Below, in pieces: positions 38,252 through 47,291 of a stretch of 64,000 nucleotides of DNA. This DNA comes from Lentzea albidocapillata subsp. violacea. GTDB lineage: Bacteria > Actinomycetota > Actinomycetes > Mycobacteriales > Pseudonocardiaceae. The translations under genes and the position numbers were made by a program. Below the pieces are notes generated by a model. That model did not search any database and was not told where the DNA came from. It was given only the letters and a program-made list of their open reading frames with translations. The stretch lies in the NCBI RefSeq assembly GCF_900100275.1, contig NZ_FNET01000009.1, positions 1 to 64,000 of the forward strand. Direction: 5' to 3'. How positions within the stretch are numbered: position 1 is the stretch's first letter; every line of letters starts with the position of its first letter.

Positions 38252-39205
38252 CTACATCATGTCCGCGCCAGCTCCGAATCGGACCCCCTCATTGCGCCCC
38301 TGAGCAGGCGTGACGGGCCGCGGAACCAAGGTCAGCAGGGAAGCCTCGGGAGGGCAGCAGAAGCGCACCGGCGCGTACGGCGAAGTGCCCATGCCGGCGG
38401 ACACGTTCATCCACATGTGCGAACCCCAGCGCGAAACTCCGCGGGCTCGGCCCCGGTCCAATTCGCAGTTCGTCACAACGGCGCCGTAGAACGGGATGCG
38501 CAGCTGGCCGCCGTGGGTGTGGCCGGCCATCACGAAGTCGTAGCCGTCGGCGGCGAACGGGTCCAGGACGCGTGGTTCGGGTGAGTGGGTGACGCCCAGC
38601 CTCAGTGCCGCGGACGGGTCCGGGGTGCCGGCGATGTCGGCGTAGCGGTCGCGCTTCAGGTGGGGGTCGTCGAGGCCCGCGCAGAAGATGGCCTGGCCGT
38701 TCACCATGACGGTCTTGCGCAGGTGCGTGAGGTCTTCCCAGCCCCGTTCGATCATGCCTGCGCGCAGGTCGCGCCACGGGAGCGTCACGCCGTGGATGCG
38801 CTTGGTCTTGGAGGACGGCAGCAGGTAGCGCACCGGGTTCTTGAGCCTGGGCGCGTAGTAGTCGTTGCTGCCGAACACGAAGACGCCCGGCTTGTCGAGC
38901 AACGGGCCGAGCGCGCGCAGGGTGCCGGGGACGGCGTCCTTGTGCGCGAGGTTGTCGCCTGTGTTGACCACGAAGTCGGGGTTCAGGTCGGCCAGGGAGG
39001 CGACCCAGCGCTGCTTCGACACCTGGTTCGGCGTCATGTGCAGGTCCGAGATGTGCAGCACGCGGATCGGCTTGGCGCCGGGGGACAGGACCGGCACCGT
39101 GGCGGTGCGCAGGGTCCAGTGCCTTCTCTCGATTCCCGCCGCGTACGCGACGGTCGCGGCGCCGAGAGCGGTCGTGGTGAGGAGGGCGCGGCCCAGCTTG
39201 TTCAC
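38252..39205 (-). CDS. Metallophosphoesterase, YaeI/YkuE type
   Basis: 317 residues. N-terminal hydrophobic anchor (LLTTTALGAATVAYAAG) then metal motifs LHISDLHM, VVNTGDNLAH, FVFGSNDY, LGVTHSPEP and MAGHTHGGQLRIP, the order of YkuE/YaeI enzymes. Such enzymes cleave phosphodiesters at the membrane, for example UDP-lipid intermediates. ATG 39205. The last bases overlap a 16-bp palindrome (38242-38257, ATGTAGA-AC-TCTACAT) just upstream of tRNA-Pro. Confidence 0.92.
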   Translation of the reverse strand: MNKLGRALLTTTALGAATVAYAAGIERRHWTLRTATVPVLSPGAKPIRVLHISDLHMTPNQVSKQRWVASLADLNPDFVVNTGDNLAHKDAVPGTLRALGPLLDKPGVFVFGSNDYYAPRLKNPVRYLLPSSKTKRIHGVTLPWRDLRAGMIERGWEDLTHLRKTVMVNGQAIFCAGLDDPHLKRDRYADIAGTPDPSAALRLGVTHSPEPRVLDPFAADGYDFVMAGHTHGGQLRIPFYGAVVTNCELDRGRARGVSRWGSHMWMNVSAGMGTSPYAPVRFCCPPEASLLTLVPRPVTPAQGRNEGVRFGAGADMM

Positions 39206-39273
39206 ACGTCAAGGGTACGGAAGGGCGGTAACTCGATCGGCGCGGCATCCGGCGGGCGGTACCGTTCTGCGTC

Positions 39274-39744
39274 ATGGCGGACTTGAAGACGCGGCTGAAG
39301 AACGACCTGACTGTCGCGATGAAGGCACGGGAGACCGTCACGGCCGGTGCGCTGCGGATGGCGCTCACGGCCGTCACGAACGAGGAGGTCTCGGGCAAGA
39401 CGGCCCGTGAGCTCAGTGACGACGAGGTCGTGAAGGTCCTCTCGCGCGAGGCGAAGAAGCGCAAGGAGGCCGCGGAGGCCTTCGACGGTGCCGGCCGGGT
39501 CGAGAAGGCCGAGCTGGAGCGCCAGGAGCTCGCCGTGCTGGAGACCTACCTCCCCAAGCAGCTCGACGACGCCGAACTGGCGTCCATTGTGGACAAGGCG
39601 TTCGACGCCGTGGCCGCGCAGCTCGGTGAGGCGCCGGGGCAGAGGCAGATGGGCCAGGTCATGAAGGCCGTCAACGCCGAGGTCGCCGGACGCGCCGAGG
39701 GTGGCCGGGTGGCCGCCGCGGTGAAGGCCAAGCTGGCCGGCTGA
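39274..39744 (+). CDS. GatB/YqeY-domain protein
   Basis: 156 residues. The YqeY family start MADLKTRLKNDLTVAMKARE and the KKRKEAAEAFDGAGR...LERQELAVLETYLPKQL stretch are characteristic. The fold resembles the tRNA-binding tail of GatB, but the role of free-standing YqeY is unclear. TACCGT lies 8 nt before ATG 39274, indicating leaderless translation. A hairpin terminator follows. Confidence 0.93.
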   Translation: MADLKTRLKNDLTVAMKARETVTAGALRMALTAVTNEEVSGKTARELSDDEVVKVLSREAKKRKEAAEAFDGAGRVEKAELERQELAVLETYLPKQLDDAELASIVDKAFDAVAAQLGEAPGQRQMGQVMKAVNAEVAGRAEGGRVAAAVKAKLAG

Positions 39745-39751
39745 CACGAGG

Positions 39752-39781
39752 GTGCCGCAGCGGCTGTGACCGCTGCGGCAC
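39752..39781. terminator. Bidirectional terminator between yqeY and the HAD gene
   Basis: Perfect 12-bp inverted repeat GTGCCGCAGCGG/CCGCTGCGGCAC with a 6-nt loop, between two convergent genes. Confidence 0.85.
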
Positions 39782-39787
39782 TCCAGT

Positions 39788-40501
39788 TCAGAACGCCTTG
39801 TCCACCGCGTCCGCGAACTCGCCCATCGAGCCGAACTCCAGGTCGTAGCTGAAGTCCTCGGACGGCTTGGGCGTTGCGCCCCAGCCCGGCCGGTCGTGCC
39901 GCCGGTTGATCCACACGGACCGCAGCCCCTCACGCTTGGCCGGCACGTGGTCGTGGAACAGGCTCTGCGCCACGTGCAGCAGTTCCGAACGCTCCACCCC
40001 CAACGAGCCGAGCGTGGCGTCGAGCGCGCGGAAGTGGTTCTCGGCGGGCTTGTACGCGCCGACGTCCTCCGCGGTGATGATCGCCGCGAAGTTCCCGTGC
40101 AGGCGCCGGTTGCTCCCGGCGAACCCCTCGCGGTGCACGTTGGACAAAATGATCAACTGGTAGTGGGAAGCCAGGCGCGCCAACGCGTCCGCGGAGTCGC
40201 GGAACGCCGGCCAGTCCGGAACGGACGCACCCAGTCGCCGCGCCCACTCGTCACTCACCTCGCGGCCCAGGCTGGAACCGGCCTGCCGAAAGGCGGCGGC
40301 CAGCACGTCCGGGTACAGCGCGAACTCGGCCGTCCCCACCTCGGCTTCCGCGGTGGCGTAGGCGAGCAGCAGCTCCTCGTCGGACAGCGAGAGTCCCTGT
40401 TCCCGCGCCCACGGCGAGAGCACCGCGATGAGCCCGGCCTCCCAGTCGATGAGCGTGCCGTAGCAGTCGAAGCTGAGTGCCTTGAACGTCGTCAGGTCCA
40501 T
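39788..40501 (-). CDS. HAD hydrolase, haloacid dehalogenase type II-like
   Basis: 237 residues from ATG 40501. HAD motif I LSFDCYGTLIDWE with the Asp nucleophile, motif II LIILSNVHREG, and motif III-IV AEDVGAYKPAENHF then HVAQSLFHDHVPAKREGL are intact. It resembles L-2-haloacid dehalogenases and related phosphatases; the true substrate is unknown. It is divergent from a GntR regulator across a shared operator and is its likely target. Confidence 0.9.
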   Translation of the reverse strand: MDLTTFKALSFDCYGTLIDWEAGLIAVLSPWAREQGLSLSDEELLLAYATAEAEVGTAEFALYPDVLAAAFRQAGSSLGREVSDEWARRLGASVPDWPAFRDSADALARLASHYQLIILSNVHREGFAGSNRRLHGNFAAIITAEDVGAYKPAENHFRALDATLGSLGVERSELLHVAQSLFHDHVPAKREGLRSVWINRRHDRPGWGATPKPSEDFSYDLEFGSMGEFADAVDKAF

Positions 40502-40507
40502 GAGGAA

Positions 40508-40539
40508 AACTGTAGTACAGTTCAACTGTAGTGCAACTG
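40508..40539. promoter_or_regulatory. Operator between HAD hydrolase and GntR genes
   Basis: AACTGTAGTACAGTT (40508-40522) is a perfect palindrome around AGT. It is followed by a second near-copy, AACTGTAGTGCAACT (40524-40538). The sites lie in the 52 bp between the divergent start codons and next to the TAGACT -10 box of the regulator. The likely ligand is the adjacent GntR protein. Confidence 0.7.
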
Positions 40540-40553
40540 GTTAGACTGGCCAC

Positions 40554-41207
40554 ATGTCAGCCCTCGACGGCCTCGAAGTGCGCCGCACCACGACGGCCCA
40601 GCAGCTCGCCGACGGCCTCTCCGAACGGATCATGGCCGGCGCTTTCGGCCCTGGTGACAGGCTCAGGGAGAGCGCGATCGCAGCCGAGCTGGGCGTCGCG
40701 CGCAACACCATCCGCGAGGCCGTCCGGATCCTGGAGCTGACCGGCCTGGTCCGTTACGAGGTCAACCGGGGCGCTGTCGTCATCGCCCCGACCCCGGAGA
40801 AGATCGAGGCGCTCTACACCGCTCGCGAACGCCTTGAGACGGCGGCGGTGATCCGCGCGCCACGCCCGGAGCAGCTCGAAGCGATCACCAGGGCGTTCGA
40901 CGAGATCGCCGAGGCCGCCGCCGAAGGCGACACGGGCCGGATCGTCGATCGAGACCTCGCCTTCCACCAGGCGATCGTGGCGCTGCTCGACAGCACGAGG
41001 CTGGACGAGTTCTTCACGGCGATGACCAAGGAACTGCGCTTCTACCTCACGGTGCTCTCGAAGTCCGAGACGCCGGAGGAGGTCGTGGCGCAGCACCGGG
41101 TCATCCTCGACGCGATCCGGCTCGGCGACCACGACAGGGCGGTCGCCGAGATCCGGGCGCACATCGACGTGAGCGTGGAGCAGCTCAAGCAGCTGCTCCG
41201 CCGGTGA
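40554..41207 (+). CDS. GntR-family regulator, FadR/FCD subfamily
   Basis: 217 residues. Winged helix about residues 8-75 (QQLADGLSERIMAGAFGPGD, LGVARNTIREAVRILELTGLVRYEVNRGAVV), FCD helical ligand domain after residue 80, with DRDLAFHQAIV and AQHRVILDAIRLGDHDRAVAEIRAHI containing its metal-binding His residues. FadR-type proteins sense small carboxylic acids. TAGACT lies 6 nt before ATG 40554, so it appears leaderless. Probably autoregulated and controls the divergent HAD gene. Confidence 0.93.
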   Translation: MSALDGLEVRRTTTAQQLADGLSERIMAGAFGPGDRLRESAIAAELGVARNTIREAVRILELTGLVRYEVNRGAVVIAPTPEKIEALYTARERLETAAVIRAPRPEQLEAITRAFDEIAEAAAEGDTGRIVDRDLAFHQAIVALLDSTRLDEFFTAMTKELRFYLTVLSKSETPEEVVAQHRVILDAIRLGDHDRAVAEIRAHIDVSVEQLKQLLRR

Positions 41208-43637
41208 CTACTCGGGCTCCGGTTCGGTCGGCAGTGTGATCGGTGGTTGCTCGGTCGGGTTGCCGGGGGCGGGCGGCGGCTGTGACGGCTCCGGCGCCAC
41301 CGGCGGCGGCACGTACCCCGAGCTCACCGACAGCGTGATCACCGTGCCGCGCAACGCGTTGCCGCGCGGCGTCTGGCTGACGACCGTGCCCTTCGGCTGC
41401 TCGGAGTTCACCGACTGCTGGCTCACCTTGTAGCCGGCCTGGTTCAGGATCCGCGTGGCGTCGTTGATCTGCTTGCCCACCACGTCGGGCACCTGGATCT
41501 CGCGGCCGCCCTTGAGGTAGCGCTGCTCCACCTGCGGCAGCTGCGAGACCGGGATCGAGGCGTGCATCCTCGTCATCGTCTCGAACCACGTCTTGGCCGG
41601 GATCGTGCCGCCGAAGATGTTGCCCTTGCCGCACAACCGGGGTGCGCCGCCGATGCAGATCGGGCGCGGGTTGGTGCCGTCGTTGAACGTCTGCACGGCG
41701 CCCGCGAAGTCCGGGGTCGCGCCGATGAACGCCGCCGACTTGTACTCCTCGGTGGTGCCCGTCTTGGCGATCATCGGGCGGGTCCACTTGGCGGCACGGG
41801 CGGCGGCCGCGGCGGTGCCGTTGCCGACGTCGTCCTTGCTCATGCCGACCGCGAGACCGTTCGCGAGCCCTTCGGCGACGACCTGCTCGCACGGGGCCTC
41901 GTTGACGGGGACGGCCTTGCCGTTGCGGTCCAGCACCTTCGCGATCGGCGTGGGCGGGCACCACTTGCCGCCGCTCACGATGGTCGCGACGACGTTCGCG
42001 AGCTCCAGAGTGGACACCGGCGCAGGCGAGAGCGTGAACGACGCGTTGCCGCCGTTCTGCTTGTAGAACTCCGTCTGCGAGATGCGGTTCTGCTTGTCCT
42101 TGGCCTTCGGGTCGGGCCTGGTGCCCTGCAGGTTCGTCGCCATCGTCTCGCGCATGCCCAGCCGCGAGGCCATGTCCACGACCGCGTCCATGCCCGTCTG
42201 CTCCTCGAGGATCACGAAGCCGGTGTTCGGCGACGTCGCGAGGGCCTGCTGCAGCGTCATCGAGGACGGGTAGCTCGAGTCGAAGTTCGACAGGCAGTAC
42301 CAGCGCGTACCGGGTTCGCCGGTGCTCGGGCAGCGCTGGGCGCCGCCCTTGAAGACCCTGGACGTGTGCGAGGTCGGCGTCGGGATGACGTTCTCGATGC
42401 CGAGCCCCTTCTCCAGCGCCGCCGCGGCCGTGAAGATCTTGTAGATCGAGCCGGCACCGAACTTGTTCTCCACACCGCTGGGCAGGTCGTACGTGGTCTG
42501 ACGCAGGTCGGACTTCAGGCCGTAGTCGCGGTTCGCGACCAGCGCGAGCACGTCGTGGCGTTCCTTGCCGGGCTTCACGATCGCCATCGTGTTCGCGATG
42601 CCCTCGGTGTTCTTGGGAACGCCGGCCTCCGCCGCGGCCTTCGCCTGCGAGGTGGCTTCTCTGTCCAAAGTGGTCTGAATGGTGTAACCGCCGGTGCGCA
42701 GCTGTTCCTCGCTGAAACCCGCGCGCTGCAAGTAGTTCACGACGTACGAGCAGAAGAAGCCGTTTTCCGGACCGGCGCCGACACAACCGTTCGGCGGGGT
42801 GCGCACCGGAGTCGCGAGACCCAGGCCTTCCTTCTTCGCCGCCTCACCCGCGTCGCGCGACAGCTTGTCGTTCTCGACCATCCTGTCGATCACTTTGTTG
42901 CGCCGGTCCAAAGCTTTGTCCGGATACGCTTCGGGGTCGAGTGCTGACGGACTGTTCACCATTCCGGCGAGCATCGCGGCTTGTGGAACCGTCAACTTGT
43001 CCGGAGTCGTACCGAAGTAGGCCTGGGCTGCCGCCGCGATGCCGTAAATGGTCGAACCAAAAGGAACGACGTTCAGGTACCGGGCGAGGATCTCCTCCTT
43101 GCCGAGCTTGCGCTCCAGCTGCAACGAGATCCGGGCCTCGCGCATCTTGCGCGCGATCGTCTGCTCCTGGGCCTTGGCCTGCTCCAGCTTGTTGTTCCGC
43201 GCCACGACGTGGACCAGGTAGTTCTTGACGTACTGCTGGGTCAGCGTGGACGCGCCCTGCGACACCGAGCCGCTGACCTGGTTCGTCAGACCGGCACGGA
43301 TCGTGCCCTTCCAGTCGACGCCCTGGTGCTCGTAGAACCGGCGGTCCTCGACCGAGATCAGCGCCGCCTTCATGGTCGGCGAGATCTTCTCGGGCGGTGT
43401 CAGGACTCTGTACTGGTCGAACAGGTAGGCGATCGGGGCCCCGTCCTTGTCCGTGACCGTGGTGATCAACGGAGGATCCGTCGTGACCAGGTCGGCCGAG
43501 ATGCTGTCCACCGTGTCGCTGGCTCTGTTCGAGACGAGGCCTGTCGCACCCACGACTGGGAACAGCATGCCGGCGAGGAGAACCCCAGCCAGCAGGCACA
43601 GGCCGAGCATCTTGAGCACGCCATTCCTGACTCGCAC
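41208..43637 (-). CDS. ponA2: Bifunctional class A penicillin-binding protein with PASTA domain
   Basis: 809 residues. N-terminal membrane anchor; transglycosylase domain (about 70-250) with SVEDRRFYEHQGVDWKG, GASTLTQQYVKN and RKLGKEEILARYLN. The transpeptidase domain has the Ser in GAGSIYKIF (SxxK), SPN and KTGTT. One PASTA domain (IQVPDVVGKQINDATRILNQAGY) precedes a Pro/Glu-rich tail. It polymerises and cross-links peptidoglycan. Synteny with whiB4 matches mycobacterial ponA2. Confidence 0.95.
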   Translation of the reverse strand: MRVRNGVLKMLGLCLLAGVLLAGMLFPVVGATGLVSNRASDTVDSISADLVTTDPPLITTVTDKDGAPIAYLFDQYRVLTPPEKISPTMKAALISVEDRRFYEHQGVDWKGTIRAGLTNQVSGSVSQGASTLTQQYVKNYLVHVVARNNKLEQAKAQEQTIARKMREARISLQLERKLGKEEILARYLNVVPFGSTIYGIAAAAQAYFGTTPDKLTVPQAAMLAGMVNSPSALDPEAYPDKALDRRNKVIDRMVENDKLSRDAGEAAKKEGLGLATPVRTPPNGCVGAGPENGFFCSYVVNYLQRAGFSEEQLRTGGYTIQTTLDREATSQAKAAAEAGVPKNTEGIANTMAIVKPGKERHDVLALVANRDYGLKSDLRQTTYDLPSGVENKFGAGSIYKIFTAAAALEKGLGIENVIPTPTSHTSRVFKGGAQRCPSTGEPGTRWYCLSNFDSSYPSSMTLQQALATSPNTGFVILEEQTGMDAVVDMASRLGMRETMATNLQGTRPDPKAKDKQNRISQTEFYKQNGGNASFTLSPAPVSTLELANVVATIVSGGKWCPPTPIAKVLDRNGKAVPVNEAPCEQVVAEGLANGLAVGMSKDDVGNGTAAAAARAAKWTRPMIAKTGTTEEYKSAAFIGATPDFAGAVQTFNDGTNPRPICIGGAPRLCGKGNIFGGTIPAKTWFETMTRMHASIPVSQLPQVEQRYLKGGREIQVPDVVGKQINDATRILNQAGYKVSQQSVNSEQPKGTVVSQTPRGNALRGTVITLSVSSGYVPPPVAPEPSQPPPAPGNPTEQPPITLPTEPEPE

Positions 43638-43743
43638 GCGGGTCAGCGTACGCCGTACACGAACGGGTGAAGGTGATCAGTAAGTGCCGTTACTCAGCAT
43701 GAGTAGACATACGCAAGACAGGTAACAGTCGGGTGACCCAGGC

Positions 43744-43772
43744 TTGGACAGGGAACCGAACGGCACTACAGT
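43744..43772 (+). promoter_or_regulatory. Promoter of whiB4-like gene
   Basis: TTGGAC (43744-43749) and TACAGT (43767-43772) are exactly 17 bp apart, a good SigA-type match. It predicts a leader of roughly 95 nt, which contains a perfect 8-bp hairpin. Confidence 0.65.
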
Positions 43773-43794
43773 CCGTCAACGTCCAAGGAATGCA

Positions 43795-43816
43795 GCCGTA
43801 GCTCGAACGCTACGGC
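43795..43816 (+). promoter_or_regulatory. Hairpin in the whiB4-like 5' leader
   Basis: GCCGTAGC/GCTACGGC with a 6-nt loop, midway between the promoter and the start codon. It is far from the ribosome site, so it may stabilise the RNA or mark a regulatory leader. Confidence 0.4.
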
Positions 43817-43874
43817 ATCCGTGGCAGGGGTGTGGCGGATTTCCACATTTGGACAGCACTGAGGAGTGGGGGAT

Positions 43875-44165
43875 ATGAACCAGGGGGATTGGCGTATCAA
43901 CGCTTCGTGCCGTGATGAAGAGCCAGATCAGCTCTTCGTCCGCGGTGCGGAGCAGCGCAAGGCGAAGCTCGTGTGCCTGGGTTGCCCGGTGCGCATGGAA
44001 TGCCTGGCCGAAGCGCTCGACAACAAGATCGAGTTCGGGGTCTGGGGAGGCATGACCGAGCGCGAACGCCGTGCTCTGCTGCGCCGCCGTCCGGACGTCG
44101 ACTCATGGCACGAGCTTCTCGACAACGCACGTCAGGAACACGTCGAGGACACACGAGTCGGCTGA
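43875..44165 (+). CDS. whiB4: WhiB-family iron-sulfur regulator (WhiB4-like)
   Basis: 96 residues from ATG 43875, with GAGGAGTGGGGG upstream. Four cysteines in the WhiB pattern (ASC...LVCLGCPVRMEC) bind a 4Fe-4S cluster; EFGVWGGMTERERRALLRRRP is the family turn and basic DNA-binding segment. The neighbourhood (ponA2 on one side, two ArsA-like ATPases on the other) is that of M. tuberculosis whiB4, a redox-responsive repressor of antioxidant genes. The identification rests on synteny. Confidence 0.9.
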   Translation: MNQGDWRINASCRDEEPDQLFVRGAEQRKAKLVCLGCPVRMECLAEALDNKIEFGVWGGMTERERRALLRRRPDVDSWHELLDNARQEHVEDTRVG

Positions 44166-45290
44166 TCACTCGCCGGCGAGTCGACGACCTATCTCTCGCA
44201 GGCCGTCGAGGTCGTGCACGTCCGCAGGCAATGCGGGCACGCCGACCAGCGAAACGCCGGGGTGGGCACGCGTGAACCGGGCCAGCAGCCGCTTCTCACG
44301 ATCGGCGACTGCCACCCGGTCCGCGTGCAGCCGGAGCACTGCCGCGGCGAGCGGCGCGTCACCGGAGCGGTCGAGTTCGTCCGCTGCCGCGACCGCCTTC
44401 GCCGCGGGCAGATCGGCCGCGAGCACGGGATGGGTCCTGTTCGCGACGAGCCCGCACAACGGCATGTTCTCGGCGCCGAGCCGCTCCACGAAATAGCTCG
44501 CCTCGCGCAGTGCGTCGGGTTCTGGCGCCGCCACCACCACGAAACCGGTTCCGGGCGAGCGCAGGAGTTCGTACGTGCGCTGGGCGCGCTCGCGGAATCC
44601 CCCGAACATGCTGTCGAAAGCCTGAACAAAGGTCGACGCGTCCTGCAACAGCTGGCCACCGACGATGGTCGACACGGCGCGCGTGAAAAGGCTGAAACCG
44701 GTTCCAACGATCTTGAGCAGCCCGCGGCCGCTCGCCCGCGCCGGAGCCGACAGCATCCGGATGAACCTGCCGTCGAGCACCGTCGACAGCCGCTGCGGCG
44801 CGTCCAGGAAGTCGAGCGCCGACCGGCTCGGCGGGGTGTCGACGATGATCAGGTCCCACTCGTCCTGCGCCACCAGCTGGCCCAGCTTCTCCATCGCCAT
44901 GTACTCCTGCGTGCCGGAGAAAGACGAGGAAATGGTCTGGTAGAAGGGGTTCGACAGGATCTGGTCGGCCCGGTCGCGGCCCGCGTGCGTCAGCACCATG
45001 TCGTCGAACGTGCGACGCATGTCGAGCATCATCGCGAACAGCTCGCCCTTGGGCTCGAAGCCGTCCACGACGACCTCGCGCGGGTGGTTGTCCAGTTCCC
45101 GCAGGCCCAGCGACTGCGCGAGGCGCCGTGCCGGGTCGATCGTCAGCACGACCACGCGCCTGCCGCGTTCGGCCGCGCGCAACGCCAGCGCCGCCGCCGT
45201 CGTCGTCTTGCCGACACCGCCGGAGCCGCAGCAGACCAGGACGCGCGTCTCCAGGTTGTCGAGCAGCGGGTCGAAATCGAGCTTGTTCAT
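44166..45290 (-). CDS. ArsA/GET3-like ATPase, second subunit (Rv3680-type)
   Basis: 374 residues from ATG 45290, overlapping the partner gene by ATGA. Deviant P-loop [21 protein letters not shown]; switch I region [14 protein letters not shown]; switch [20 protein letters not shown]. Insert with [18 protein letters not shown]. In mycobacteria the paired proteins form an anion-transporting-type ATPase involved in metabolite stress and lipid export. No arsenic genes are nearby. Confidence 0.93.
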   Translation of the reverse strand: MNKLDFDPLLDNLETRVLVCCGSGGVGKTTTAAALALRAAERGRRVVVLTIDPARRLAQSLGLRELDNHPREVVVDGFEPKGELFAMMLDMRRTFDDMVLTHAGRDRADQILSNPFYQTISSSFSGTQEYMAMEKLGQLVAQDEWDLIIVDTPPSRSALDFLDAPQRLSTVLDGRFIRMLSAPARASGRGLLKIVGTGFSLFTRAVSTIVGGQLLQDASTFVQAFDSMFGGFRERAQRTYELLRSPGTGFVVVAAPEPDALREASYFVERLGAENMPLCGLVANRTHPVLAADLPAAKAVAAADELDRSGDAPLAAAVLRLHADRVAVADREKRLLARFTRAHPGVSLVGVPALPADVHDLDGLREIGRRLAGE

Positions 45291-46279
45291 CGGACTCCTG
45301 CCGCGACCAGCACCTCGGCCAGCTCGTACAGCGCGGCCACGTCCACTCCGTCGGTCAGGTCGGGCAGCTCCAGCGTCGGCAGGTCCGACTCGCCGAGCAG
45401 CTCGTTCGCTTCCTGCTGTGACTGCACCCGGATGGCGTGCTCCACGGTCTCGTCGACCAGACCTTCGAGCGTGAACTCGTCGAGATCGAGTCCTGCCGCC
45501 GTGAGCCCCGCACGAACCCGTGACTCGTCGAGCCTGCCCTCGGCCGCGACCGGCAGCGAGCGGGCGGGCAGCCGGGCCGGCTGGACCCGGTTGACCAGCA
45601 CGGCGCCCGGACGGAGGTCGGCTCCGTCCAGTTCGGAGACGGCGTCCAGGGTCTCGCGGACCGGCATCTCCTCCAGCAGCGCCACCAGGTGCACCGCCGT
45701 GTCGCCGGAGTGCAGCAGCCGCACGACGCCGTCGCTCTGGCCCTTGATCGGCCCGACCTTGGCGAGGTCGGCCATGGCCTTGGTGACGTCGAGGAACTTG
45801 ACCACGCGGCCGGTGGGCGGCGCGTCCAGCACCACGGCGTCGTAGAGGTGGCGGCCGTCGGGCCCGGTGCGGTTCACGCACTCCTTGACCTTGCCGGTCA
45901 GCAGGACGTCGCGCAGGCCGGGGGCGAGCGTGGTCGCGAACTCGATCGCGCCCATCTTGCGCAGCGTCCGGCCCGCGAAGCCGAGGTTGTAGAACATCGC
46001 CAGGTACTCGAGGAGCGCGGCCTCCGCGTCGACCGCGAGCGCGTGCACCTCACCGCCGCCCGGCGCGGACGCGATCCGTTCCTCGGAGTAGGGCAGCGGG
46101 GCGCGGTCGAAGAGCTGGGCGATGCCCTGCCTGCCCTCTACCTCGACCAGCAGCACCCGGCGGCCACCGGTGGCCAGCGCGAGCGCGAGCGCGGCCGCCA
46201 CCGTCGTCTTGCCCGTGCCGCCCTTGCCGGAGACCACGTGCAGACGGGCTCGGGTCAGCTCCTCGGTCCACGACGTCAC
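45287..46279 (-). CDS. ArsA/GET3-like ATPase, first subunit (Rv3679-type)
   Basis: 330 residues. P-loop [41 protein letters not shown]; switch [26 protein letters not shown]. It is paralogous to the next gene and probably heterodimerises with it. TAGTCT lies 6 nt before GTG 46279, so the operon mRNA seems leaderless. Confidence 0.93.
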   Translation of the reverse strand: MTSWTEELTRARLHVVSGKGGTGKTTVAAALALALATGGRRVLLVEVEGRQGIAQLFDRAPLPYSEERIASAPGGGEVHALAVDAEAALLEYLAMFYNLGFAGRTLRKMGAIEFATTLAPGLRDVLLTGKVKECVNRTGPDGRHLYDAVVLDAPPTGRVVKFLDVTKAMADLAKVGPIKGQSDGVVRLLHSGDTAVHLVALLEEMPVRETLDAVSELDGADLRPGAVLVNRVQPARLPARSLPVAAEGRLDESRVRAGLTAAGLDLDEFTLEGLVDETVEHAIRVQSQQEANELLGESDLPTLELPDLTDGVDVAALYELAEVLVAAGVR

Positions 46280-46323
46280 ACGTCCAGACTATGTGTGAAA
46301 TCGGTCGAAGGTGGACCGGTCGG

Positions 46324-46575
46324 TCAATCGACCATGGTGAGGAAGAGAACGGCCATGGCGGTGGCGGCGACCAAGGCCCAGGCCACGACCGAGGGCAGCC
46401 ACAGCGCGATGCTGGCCGTGATGACGACCACGACCACCAGTCCGATCAGTCCGGCCTGGACCACCGCGACGCGCTGGCTGTGCTTGCGATCACGCACCTG
46501 CGCCATGGCGACGAGCACCATCACCAGTCCACCCACCGCGAACAGGCCGGTGGCGATGATCCGCCAGGTCTCCAT
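46324..46575 (-). CDS. Small membrane protein of unknown function
   Basis: 83 residues from ATG 46575 (METWRII); an upstream GTG-type extension looks unlikely. Three hydrophobic stretches separated by a basic loop (MAQVRDRKHSQR). I recognise no family. It sits between the ArsA operon and the DUF4177-like gene. Confidence 0.6.
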   Translation of the reverse strand: METWRIIATGLFAVGGLVMVLVAMAQVRDRKHSQRVAVVQAGLIGLVVVVVITASIALWLPSVVAWALVAATAMAVLFLTMVD

Positions 46576-46643
46576 GTGATCAAGGTAGCTCCAACCGCAC
46601 CAACCGCGCAGGCTCCGCTCGGGTGGCAAGTTAGGCTCCGCGC

Positions 46644-46799
46644 ATGACGAAGTGGGAGTACGCGACCGTGCCGTTGTTGATCCACGCCACGAAGCAGATC
46701 CTCGACCAGTGGGGCGAGGACGGCTGGGAACTGGTCACCGTGCTGACGAATCCGACCGGCGAGCAGCACGTCGCGTACCTGAAGCGGGTGAAGGCGTGA
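46644..46799 (+). CDS. DUF4177-like small protein (Rv3678A-type)
   Basis: 51 residues: MTKWEYATVPLLIHATKQIL then DQWGEDGWELVTV. The W-E-Y start and GxxGWELV core are the DUF4177 signature. TAGGCT is 6 nt before ATG 46644, indicating leaderless translation. The stop overlaps the RidA gene start (GTGA). Function unknown; the linkage to RidA is conserved in mycobacteria. Confidence 0.85.
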   Translation: MTKWEYATVPLLIHATKQILDQWGEDGWELVTVLTNPTGEQHVAYLKRVKA

Positions 46800-47251
46800 C
46801 CACCTGGAGCAACCGCCTCAAGGAACTCGGCATCGAGCTGCCCGGCGTTGCCGCCCCGCTCGCCGCGTACGTGCCCGCCACGCAGAGCGGCCAGTGGGTG
46901 TTCACGTCCGGCCAGCTGCCGTTCGTCGACGGCAAGCTGCCCGCCACCGGCAAGGTCGGTGCCGAGGTCTCCCCGGAGGAGGCCAAGCAGTACTCGGCGA
47001 CGTGCATCCTCAACGCTCTCGCGGCGGTGCACGCGCTCGTGGGGATTGACTCGATCAAGCGAGTCGTGAAAGTTGTCGGGTTCGTGGCCTCCGCCGAGGG
47101 CTTCACCGGTCAGCCGGGTGTCATCAACGGCGCCTCCGAGCTGCTCGGCGAGATCTTCGGTGACGAGGGCAAGCACGCCCGCTCCGCCGTGGGCGTGGCC
47201 GAGCTGCCGATCGGCGCTCCGGTGGAGATCGAACTGATCGTCGAGGTCTGA
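46796..47251 (+). CDS. RidA-family protein (Rv3678c-type)
   Basis: 151 residues from GTG 46796. GQWVFTSGQLPFVDGKLPATG and ARSAVGVAELPIGAPVEIELIVEV correspond to the active-site regions of the YjgF/YER057c/UK114 family. The catalytic Arg of true RidA (normally in the ...SRxxV... segment) appears as HARSAVGV. RidA deaminates reactive enamine/imine intermediates. Confidence 0.92.
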   Translation: MTTWSNRLKELGIELPGVAAPLAAYVPATQSGQWVFTSGQLPFVDGKLPATGKVGAEVSPEEAKQYSATCILNALAAVHALVGIDSIKRVVKVVGFVASAEGFTGQPGVINGASELLGEIFGDEGKHARSAVGVAELPIGAPVEIELIVEV

Positions 47252-47291
47252 GTTCCCGGTTCGGGTTACGGGTTCTGCTGAAGGGTGTGAC

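Noticed and set aside
44166-45881. 571-codon version of the second ArsA-like ATPase
   Set aside because: The N-terminal 196 codons are an Arg/Gly-rich shadow of the partner ATPase gene; ATG 45290 gives the normal family length and an ATGA overlap.
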